From: Nocardioides sp. | GTDB taxonomy: Bacteria > Actinomycetota > Actinomycetes > Propionibacteriales > Nocardioidaceae | Reading direction: 5' to 3' | Length of the DNA: 64,000 nt | Assembly: GCA_037045645.1 (NCBI GenBank) | Contig: JBAOIH010000003.1 | Location: 224,001 to 288,000, forward strand | Part shown: positions 58,405-64,000 of the stretch, one piece after another | Layout of the letters: each line of letters starts with the position of its first letter | Position numbering within the stretch: the stretch's first letter is position 1 | The notes under the pieces: model-generated | Told to the model about the DNA's origin: nothing | The model's database searches: none | The model's input: only the letters and a program-made list of their open reading frames with translations | Made by a program: the position numbers and the translations under genes

Positions 58405-60504
58405 GTGCCGCATCCCGGGCCGGACTCCGCCGCCTCCATCACAGCAGCGGCCGAGACCGTCGCCACAAGTCCGATCTTCGACCATGAGTGGGTCTCGGCG
58501 CAGACCGGACACGCGTACGCCGACCGTCTGGCCGCCGCCCGCGACTATGTCAGCCGGGCAGCCACCGAGGATCTGAGTCCGCACCCGCTCTTCGAACCGA
58601 CCTGGGTCTACCCCGGTGGGCGCTGGCGCGACAAGGCGCCTGACCCGCTGTCCTTCTATCTGAGTCGGCCCGAACGCACCCGCGGCACGCACCCCCTCCT
58701 GGGCACGATCAGCGCGCAGTGGTGGGAGTCGTTGACCGACCAGACCGAGTTGCCCTGGCGCTTCGGGGACAAGGTGACGTTGGCCGACGTACGCCATGCC
58801 GTCGCCCACGGGCGACCGGTGGACGCCCCCGACGTCTCCCTGGTCCTTCCGCACCGCGACTTCGCGCGGCTCCTGCCCTGGCTGCGCCAGGCGTACCGAA
58901 TTTCTGCGACCGTCGAGATCCTGGTGATGACCGACGATCCTGTGCTGGCAAGGTTGGCGAGAGGGACCGGTGCGGCGATCCCCGGCGTACGCATTGTCGA
59001 CTCGCTCGCCGCCGCCAGTGCCGCGATCACCGTGCTGGTCGAGCCCGACGTCGAGACACCGCTGTGGCCTTGGCTGGACCTGTTGTTGCCCAAGGTCGGG
59101 CCGACCACGTCGACGACCGCCCTGCTGCTGACCCCGGCCGGGGATGTGGTCGCCGCGGGGGCCGTCCTGCACAGCCAGGCCGAACTCAACGCTCAGTCCG
59201 GCCCAACTCAACGGGCGGTGCGGGCCAACTCGACCTGGGGGCCGCTGCTCGCCGGCACCACCCCCGACGACGTGGCACGGATGGCCCACCTGCCGGTCGA
59301 GGCCGCCTGGCCGGGAGTCGTCGCGGTCGACACCGCCGCGGCGCGCCGGGCGGGGCTGGACACCGAGGTGTCCACCGGAGGGCAGATCAGCGAGCTCACC
59401 GCCGCGATCGGGCAGACGTACGTGGTCCCGGAGGCCCGCGCGACGGTGCCCGACCCGCGCTCTCGGGTGCCTGGAAGCCACCAGTTGGCCACCACGCACC
59501 CGCTAAGCCTCCTGGCCGCCGCCGGTTTCGAATCGCCGGGGCACCCGCTGCGCATCCGCGAGGGTCTCCCCGCCCGGCGCTGGGCCCTCGATATCGCCGC
59601 GCCAGCGGCCCCACGCGGTCGGCGCTGGGGGGACGACGTCTTCGCGCGCTCGCTCAAAGACGCGCTCGAACGCGCCGGCCAGTGGGTGAGCATCGATCAC
59701 CCCGAGACCCGCGCCCGGGCCTCGCGCGACCTCGACGACATCGTGCTGGTGATCCGCGGTCTCGAAGCCGTCCCGGTCGCGCCGCGCGACAACCAGGTGC
59801 ACGCGCTGTGGGTGATCAGTCACCCGGCCGACGTCACCGCCGAGGAGTGCCGACCGTACGACCGCCGGTTCGCCGCCGGTCCCGCCTGGGCTCGCGACCG
59901 GACGAGCAGGTGGCGGCTGCCGATCGAGCCGCTGCTGCAGTGCACCGATCCACGACTCTTCTATCCCGGAGTGGGCCAGCCCGACACCGGCCCGGAGTTC
60001 CTGTTCGTGGGCAACTCGCGCGCCACGATGCGCGATTCCGTACGCCTGGCGCGCGAGTTGGACCTGCCCCTCACGGTGTACGGCGACGGATGGTCCGACC
60101 TGTTGCCGCCCGGCGCGGTCAGCGGCGTCCACGTGCCCGCCGACCGACTCGGCGCTGCGTACGCCCGAGCCGGTGCCGTCCTCAACGACCACTGGCCCGA
60201 CATGCGCGAGCTCGGGTTCGTCTCCAACCGCACCTTCGACGTCCTCGCTGCCGCCGGCCGCCTGATCTGCGACGACGTGGCCGGGCTGCACGAACTCTTC
60301 GGCGACACGATCGCAGTCTGGCGTGACGCGGACGACTTCGCGCGGATCACCAGCGGCGACTGGCGCGCACGGTTCGGCACCGACGAGCAGCGACGGACCC
60401 TGGCCCACCGGGTGATCACCGAGCACTCCTTCGACGCCCGGGCCCGCCAACTGATCGACGCACTCGTGCCCCTCACGACCGCGATCCCAGCCGTCCGGCC
60501 GTAG
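58405..60504 (+). CDS. CgeB-like glycosyltransferase, large two-domain protein with repeat insert
   Basis: A 699-residue protein. The N-terminal half (VSLVLPHRDFARLLPWLRQAYR, IVDSLAAASAAITVLVEPD) resembles a degenerate GT2 fold. The C-terminal half is a GT-B/CgeB-like transferase: FLFVGNSRATMRDSVRLARELDLPLTVYGDGW, GVHVPADRLGAAYARAGAVLNDHW and GFVSNRTFDVLAAAGRLICDD. About residues 259-277 (AELNAQSGPTQRAVRANST) are encoded by three 22-bp family A units and appear as an extra loop. GTG 58405 is chosen because it follows a -10-like box and the sequence upstream is the divergent gene. It probably continues the surface-glycan pathway with the methyl- and sulfotransferase genes downstream. Confidence 0.83.
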   Translation: MPHPGPDSAASITAAAETVATSPIFDHEWVSAQTGHAYADRLAAARDYVSRAATEDLSPHPLFEPTWVYPGGRWRDKAPDPLSFYLSRPERTRGTHPLLGTISAQWWESLTDQTELPWRFGDKVTLADVRHAVAHGRPVDAPDVSLVLPHRDFARLLPWLRQAYRISATVEILVMTDDPVLARLARGTGAAIPGVRIVDSLAAASAAITVLVEPDVETPLWPWLDLLLPKVGPTTSTTALLLTPAGDVVAAGAVLHSQAELNAQSGPTQRAVRANSTWGPLLAGTTPDDVARMAHLPVEAAWPGVVAVDTAAARRAGLDTEVSTGGQISELTAAIGQTYVVPEARATVPDPRSRVPGSHQLATTHPLSLLAAAGFESPGHPLRIREGLPARRWALDIAAPAAPRGRRWGDDVFARSLKDALERAGQWVSIDHPETRARASRDLDDIVLVIRGLEAVPVAPRDNQVHALWVISHPADVTAEECRPYDRRFAAGPAWARDRTSRWRLPIEPLLQCTDPRLFYPGVGQPDTGPEFLFVGNSRATMRDSVRLARELDLPLTVYGDGWSDLLPPGAVSGVHVPADRLGAAYARAGAVLNDHWPDMRELGFVSNRTFDVLAAAGRLICDDVAGLHELFGDTIAVWRDADDFARITSGDWRARFGTDEQRRTLAHRVITEHSFDARARQLIDALVPLTTAIPAVRP
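59179..59234. repeat. Family A phased repeat, 3 units inside the CgeB-like gene
   Basis: GCCSAACTCAAC-type units start at 59179, 59201 and 59223, exactly 22 bp apart. They are read in three successive frames as ELN, PTQ and NST, the same tripeptides as in pabA; three units keep the frame. Confidence 0.9.
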
Positions 60505-60507
60505 ACT
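60502..60507 (+). promoter_or_regulatory. Putative -10 of leaderless methyltransferase promoter
   Basis: TAGACT, 7 nt, ATG 60515; the TAG is also the stop codon (60502-60504) of the glycosyltransferase before it, exactly the arrangement seen at ugd (49553). Confidence 0.55.
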
Positions 60508-60514
60508 CCCCGCC

Positions 60515-61246
60515 ATGTCGCAAGCCTCCCTCACCCGCTCGTCGGACGCCGTCCACGAGCTGACGCTGCCGCCCGTGCGGTTGCGGATGGGAGGCGCGCA
60601 CTTTCGCCAGGATGCCGACTTCGTCGATGCTGCGATCCGCGACGTCGCCGTGCTGCAGCGGTACGCCGGACTCGACCGCAACTCCAGCCTGCTCGACTGG
60701 GGCTGCGGGGCCGGGCGGCTCGCCGTCGGAGTCAAACAGGCACTCGGCCACGTCCGCGACTACCACGGTGTCGACGTGCAGCCGACCCTGGTGGAGTGGG
60801 CCCAAACCAACCTCACCGACCGGCACACCCGCTTCTCCCTGGTCGACCAACGCAACGAGCGCTACAACCCCGACGGTGAGGCGACGTTCGCGATCCCGGC
60901 CGAGGACGGCACGGTCGACGTGCTGTACGCGTACTCGGTCTTCTCGCACATGCTCGAAGCCGACGTCGCGGGATACTCCGCCACGATCGCGCGCATCCTG
61001 GCGCCCGGAGGTCGCGCCGTGATGACCGCCTTCGTCGAGGACGGCGTCTCCCCGTGTGAGGAGAACCCGGTCGGCTACGGACCCTTCGACTGGAAGGGAC
61101 GGCTGCACTGCGTGCGCTTCGAACGCGGCCACTTCGAGCGGGTGCTGTGGCAGGCCGGGCTCGCGGTCGACGAGTTCGCGTACGGCCGCGAGACCGACGG
61201 TCAGTCGCTGTATTCACTGCGCCGACGCGACGGCGCGGGTCGCTGA
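60515..61246 (+). CDS. SAM-dependent class I methyltransferase
   Basis: A 243-residue enzyme with Rossmann motif I SSLLDWGCGAGRLAVGVKQ, motif II YHGVDVQPTLVEWAQTN and a later IPAEDGTVDVLYAYSVFSHM (motif IV region), GGRAVMTAF (motif V). This is the Methyltransf_11/25 type; the 'FSHM' block is frequent in glycan or lipid methylases of actinobacterial polysaccharide loci. Its target is probably a sugar hydroxyl, inferred from the neighbours. The sulfotransferase ATG follows one base after its TGA. Confidence 0.85.
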   Translation: MSQASLTRSSDAVHELTLPPVRLRMGGAHFRQDADFVDAAIRDVAVLQRYAGLDRNSSLLDWGCGAGRLAVGVKQALGHVRDYHGVDVQPTLVEWAQTNLTDRHTRFSLVDQRNERYNPDGEATFAIPAEDGTVDVLYAYSVFSHMLEADVAGYSATIARILAPGGRAVMTAFVEDGVSPCEENPVGYGPFDWKGRLHCVRFERGHFERVLWQAGLAVDEFAYGRETDGQSLYSLRRRDGAGR

Positions 61247-61247
61247 G

Positions 61248-61904
61248 ATGCAGTCGCGAGCAGACGACCTCGGCTACGTCTTCGTGGTGACGTACGGCCG
61301 GTCCGGCTCGACGCTGGTCCAAGGTCTGCTGAACTCCATCCCGGGCTACCTCGTCCGCGGGGAGAACAACGGCGCGCTGTATCACCTGTTTCGCTACCAC
61401 CAGACACTGGTCGACGAGAGTCAGCGCGGCGTGCCCGAGCGCCGCCGCAAGGGCACGCACCCGTTCTTCGGCATCTCCGACTTCGCCGTCGAGCAGTCGG
61501 TGCGCGATTGTCGCCGCCTGTTCGTCGACACCGTGTTGCGGCCCGACGCGGACACCCGCGTCACCGGATTCAAGGAGATCCGGTGGTACCAGCCCGACCT
61601 CCTGGACTACGTGGCCTGGATGCAAGAAGTCTTTCCCGGCGCCCGATTCGTGGTCAACACCCGCAACCATGCGGACGTACTCAAGAGCAAGTGGTGGGCC
61701 AAGAAGGACAACACCGCCTACCTGCGCCAGATCGAGGACGGCATCCTCGAGGCGCAGGTCCGACTGGGCGAGGCGGCCTATCGCGTGCACTACGACGACT
61801 ACGTCGCCGACCCCTCATCCCTCGAAGGCCTCTTCGACTGGCTCGGCGAGCCTTTCGACCTTGCTAGGGTCCAGGCGACACTCGGGCAGCGACACTCGGT
61901 TTGA
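61248..61904 (+). CDS. Sulfotransferase family protein
   Basis: PAPS-dependent sulfotransferase of 218 residues. The 5'-phosphosulfate loop is VVTYGRSGSTLVQGLLNS near the N-terminus, and the 3'-phosphate block is FPGARFVVNTRNHADVLKSKWW (R and S conserved); GFKEIRWYQPDLLDYV supplies the acceptor-side Lys/Glu. It is short but complete. ATG 61248 begins 1 bp after the methyltransferase stop, so the two are co-translated and probably decorate the same surface glycan. The secreted sulfatase at 2.4-4.2 kb could act on such sulfate esters, but the link is speculative. Confidence 0.84.
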   Translation: MQSRADDLGYVFVVTYGRSGSTLVQGLLNSIPGYLVRGENNGALYHLFRYHQTLVDESQRGVPERRRKGTHPFFGISDFAVEQSVRDCRRLFVDTVLRPDADTRVTGFKEIRWYQPDLLDYVAWMQEVFPGARFVVNTRNHADVLKSKWWAKKDNTAYLRQIEDGILEAQVRLGEAAYRVHYDDYVADPSSLEGLFDWLGEPFDLARVQATLGQRHSV

Positions 61905-61984
61905 GCCCTGCGTCGTGAGATCGGACGCGTTTGAGCACCGGCCCGAATGGAGAACCAGACCTCACGACTCTGCATCACACTCCC

Positions 61985-61999
61985 CGGGAACCGTTCCCG
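61985..61999 (+). promoter_or_regulatory. Candidate LacI-type operator upstream of the GH16 gene
   Basis: CGGGAAC-C-GTTCCCG, perfect 7-bp arms around one base, 62 bp before the proposed start. The GGGAAC/GTTCCC style resembles LacI-family operators of sugar genes. The 156-bp gap otherwise shows GAGAGG before the TTG start. Confidence 0.45.
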
Positions 62000-62060
62000 T
62001 TCGACCACGTCACCCGCAATCGCACCAGCAACAGCACCACGCAACAGAGAGGCAACTCCC

Positions 62061-63281
62061 TTGTCCCATCGTCGATCGAACGCACCGAAGGCGCTGACCG
62101 GCCTGATCGCCGGCGTCGCCGCCCTCGCGCTTGCCAGCGGAGCCACCAGCGCCACCGCAGCCAACGAGTCCGCCTCCACCCAGAATCAGTCGGTCGAGCG
62201 CCGTGCCGAGACCGCTGCCCTGACGGTGCTGCCCGGCATCGCCCAGCCCGGCAAGGGCAAGGCGTCGGCCAACAAGGCCAAGTTCGTCGCCTCCGCGCGT
62301 ACGAGCCCCGCTTCCAAGAAGGGCCGGGCCGCCACCCTGGAGCGTTTTGACGGCACCAACTGGGTCGCCGTCTCCAAGACCAAGGTCAACCGCTCCCGCG
62401 CGGCCGAGTTCACCCTCAAGCCCAGCCTGTCGGGCAGCCAGGTCCGCGTGACCTTCGCCGGTGGCGTCAGCAGCGCCCCCGTTACCGCCGGCGCCTGGGG
62501 CGCCGCGGACTTCTCCGACGAGTTCAACGGTCGCAAGTTGGGCTCCTCGTGGATGCACCGCGGCACCACCTACAACCCCCAGGGTCTGCGCCGTTGCTCC
62601 AAGGGCTCGCCGAAGGCCGCCAAGGTCCGCAAGGGCACGGTGCAGTTGAAGGTCATCGTCGACAAGAAGAAGGCCAAGAAGACGTGCGTGGCCAAGCGTG
62701 GCGACGGCTCGAAGATCGGAAAGTTCAAGTACCGCCTCAACGGCCACATCTCCACGATGGGCAAGGTCGACCTGCGCTACGGCGTGGTCGCGGCGCGGAT
62801 GAAGTTCCAGAAGCGTCAGGGTCAGCACGCGTCGTTCTGGCTGCAGCCCTACCACCTCGACAAGGACGCAGCCTCCGCGCACACCGGTGGCGCCGAGATC
62901 GACGTGATCGAGTGGTTCGGACAGGGCGGGACGGGCGGTGGCCTTACCTCCTTCATCTACGCCCCCAACGGCAAGGGTGAACTCGACAAGATCGGCGGCT
63001 TCTTGAAGAAGCCCAACCAGTACCTGGCCAACAAGAAGGACTCGTGGTGGGGCCGCTACCACGTGTTCTCGGTCGAGTGGACGCCGTCGGCGTACGTGTT
63101 CCGCATCGACGGCCGCGAGACCTACCGCACCACCAAGGGTGTCTCGGGCGTACGCCAGTTCATCATCTTGAGCCTGCTGTCGTCCGACTACGAGCTCAAG
63201 AAGCTCGGCGGGGAGAAGAACCTGCCGCAGGAGTTCGACGTCGACTGGGTGCGTGTCTGGCAGGACAAGACCCAGGGCTGA
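62061..63281 (+). CDS. Secreted glycoside hydrolase family 16 (beta-glucanase-like)
   Basis: Cleaves beta-1,3/1,4-type glycans outside the cell. TTG 62061, with GAGAGG 7 nt upstream, starts a clean signal peptide (SHRRSNAPKALTGLIAGVAALALASGATSATAA). An earlier in-frame ATG at 61947 would put 38 extra residues before the signal and is rejected. After a basic, Lys/Ser-rich region (about 40-155) the GH16 domain runs from ADFSDEFNGRKLGSSWM to DVDWVRVWQDK; the catalytic motif is GAEIDVIEWFG (E-I-D-V-I-E). HASFWLQPYHLD and YHVFSVEWTPSAYVFRIDG are the other family blocks. It may trim or release the glycan made by the upstream genes. Confidence 0.9.
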   Translation: MSHRRSNAPKALTGLIAGVAALALASGATSATAANESASTQNQSVERRAETAALTVLPGIAQPGKGKASANKAKFVASARTSPASKKGRAATLERFDGTNWVAVSKTKVNRSRAAEFTLKPSLSGSQVRVTFAGGVSSAPVTAGAWGAADFSDEFNGRKLGSSWMHRGTTYNPQGLRRCSKGSPKAAKVRKGTVQLKVIVDKKKAKKTCVAKRGDGSKIGKFKYRLNGHISTMGKVDLRYGVVAARMKFQKRQGQHASFWLQPYHLDKDAASAHTGGAEIDVIEWFGQGGTGGGLTSFIYAPNGKGELDKIGGFLKKPNQYLANKKDSWWGRYHVFSVEWTPSAYVFRIDGRETYRTTKGVSGVRQFIILSLLSSDYELKKLGGEKNLPQEFDVDWVRVWQDKTQG

Positions 63282-63292
63282 CGCCCGCGCAC

Positions 63293-63298
63293 TAGGGT
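63293..63298 (+). promoter_or_regulatory. Putative -10 of leaderless promoter for the right-edge gene
   Basis: TAGGGT followed by 6 nt and GTG 63305. No Shine-Dalgarno is seen between. Confidence 0.4.
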
Positions 63299-63304
63299 GA
63301 TCCG

Positions 63305-64000
63305 GTGCGCCGGACCACCAAGGGCAACTCCCACAGCCCCCCCGCGCCCACGCCGGCCGGTCCCGATCCAGGGGCCGCCGAAGGGCCGGGGGGGTTGTTG
63401 CGTGCCCAGGTCCAGGCCCTGCTGCGTTCTGGCCTGTTCGACCCGGCCTTCTACGCCGCCGCGGCCGGTGAGGTGTTCCCCGACCGCCGCGCCGCTGCCC
63501 GCGCACTGCTCACGACGGGCATGACCGCGGGTCTGCCTCCGACCCCGCTGTTGAGCCTGGGCTCGCTGCCCAAACCGATGGACAAGGCGTGGCGGCGCGG
63601 CCAGTTCCGCAAGGTGCTGGAGTTCTTGTCCGCACCCGAGCAGGCCGAGTTCGTCACCGGCCCACTCTTCGACTCCGGTCGCTACCTGCGTACGCTCCCG
63701 GCGGGCACCGACCTGGAGGGCCTGAGCCCCCTGGGCCATTTCCTCACCCACGCCACACCGGACACGCCCCTGCCGCTCCCCGGTGCTGATCGCGATCGGG
63801 TGCTCACCCTCGGGGACGCACGCGAGGCCCTGATCGACCACGCGGGCCTGGTCGTCGCACAGGAGCACGATGCGATCGGGCGAGATCTGTCCTATCAGGA
63901 TGCCGCCCCGTTGCCGCTCGACGAGCCCGTCCGCCTCTGGTCGGCCGGCCCGGGCGGACCCCTGGTCTCGATCATCACGCCGTGGCGCGACCAGCACTTC
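63305..64000 (+). CDS. Glycosyltransferase, N-terminal part (runs off the right edge)
   Basis: The frame from GTG 63305 is open to the end of the window (232 codons, no stop). A Pro-rich start (RRTTKGNSHSPPAPTPAG) leads to two copies of a motif seen before large actinobacterial glycosyltransferases: SGLFDPAFYAAAAGEVFPD, and LFDSGRYLRTLPAGTDLEGL followed by SPLGHFLTHA. Near the edge, GGPLVSIITPWRDQHF is the beginning of a GT2 domain (VSIITPWR). This suggests a polysaccharide GT2 with an N-terminal FDPxxY repeat region. The assignment rests on the last 15 residues and is therefore moderate. Confidence 0.7.
   Translation, partial: MRRTTKGNSHSPPAPTPAGPDPGAAEGPGGLLRAQVQALLRSGLFDPAFYAAAAGEVFPDRRAAARALLTTGMTAGLPPTPLLSLGSLPKPMDKAWRRGQFRKVLEFLSAPEQAEFVTGPLFDSGRYLRTLPAGTDLEGLSPLGHFLTHATPDTPLPLPGADRDRVLTLGDAREALIDHAGLVVAQEHDAIGRDLSYQDAAPLPLDEPVRLWSAGPGGPLVSIITPWRDQHF

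Noticed and set aside
414..59234. Family A arrays as CRISPR
   Set aside because: The conserved part is only 12 bp, spacers would be 10 bp, arrays have 2-4 units, and no cas genes are present.
61947..62060. Upstream ATG for the GH16 protein
   Set aside because: It would put 38 polar residues before a perfect signal peptide; TTG 62061 has a ribosome-binding site.
1..64000. tRNA, rRNA or riboswitch genes
   Set aside because: I looked in intergenic gaps for conserved tRNA arms, cobalamin/TPP-like boxes and similar, and found only repeats, hairpins and short promoters; most gaps are under 200 bp.

Overview
The window is high-GC DNA with dense genes, frequent 4-bp ATGA/GTGA start-stop overlaps, many GTG starts and several apparently leaderless promoters (a TAnnnT-type -10 box followed 6-8 nt later by ATG/GTG). 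With a CsoR copper operon, HelD, an accA2/accD2/fadE locus ordered as in Mycobacterium, and Tat- and lipobox-type signals, this points to an Actinomycetota chromosome, most likely a Nocardioidaceae-like organism. That placement is inference; no rRNA or tRNA lies in the window to confirm it.

Layout. 1-6.1 kb: 3' end of a sensor histidine kinase; pabA-pabB (p-aminobenzoate); a secreted sulfatase; a fused TrpE-GATase (PhzE-like) gene broken by a 1-nt frameshift. 6.2-14.6 kb: HelD-type ATPase, enoyl-CoA hydratase, an AbiEi-HTH/DUF559 protein bracketed by two identical 19-bp palindromes, a DUF1295 membrane protein, an IS3-family element inside a repeat array, a double UspA protein and a YjbR-type protein. 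14.8-24 kb: a TetR-controlled catabolic operon (TIGR03084 protein, AtuA-like protein, two acyl-CoA dehydrogenases, acyl-CoA carboxylase beta and alpha). 24-31 kb: two RDD membrane proteins, a divergent flavin monooxygenase/SDR pair, a Tat-exported surface protein, and an SDR-phosphotransferase-phosphatase operon. 31-36 kb: fadA-fadB beta-oxidation genes (fadB frameshifted) facing a MerR regulator across a palindromic operator. 36-44 kb: small GATase and PNPOx genes, alpha-methylacyl-CoA racemase, a csoR-copZ-copA operon between two copies of a long hairpin, and an amino-acid ABC importer. 44-48 kb: PadR regulator plus a FadH-like oxidoreductase whose last codons are cut off by the second IS copy. 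48.4-64 kb: PatB-type lyase and a surface-glycan region (UDP-glucose dehydrogenase, ABC exporter with one truncated permease, four or five glycosyltransferases, methyltransferase, sulfotransferase, secreted GH16 glycanase).

The most striking content is between and inside the genes. At least seven families of short repeats occur. Several are arrays phased at 20-22 bp (about two helical turns) that sit on gene 3' ends and often supply the TGA stop codon. Others are hairpins. Copies of four families (A, B, D, E) lie inside protein-coding genes as open inserts: three 22-bp units in pabA and again in a glycosyltransferase, a palindrome in accD, phased units in the AtuA-like gene, and four 60-bp (20-residue) units in the FadH-like gene. 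A 750-bp higher-order array abuts a truncated ABC permease.

Functionally the window combines acyl-CoA catabolism (carboxylase operon, fadAB, racemase, ACAD10-like kinase, FadH), folate or chorismate-derived metabolism, copper defence and cell-surface polysaccharide synthesis and export. Two chromosomal genes (PhzE-like, fadB) carry single-nucleotide insertions and one IS copy carries a third. All three fall beside GAGCT, so assembly error must be excluded before calling them mutations.
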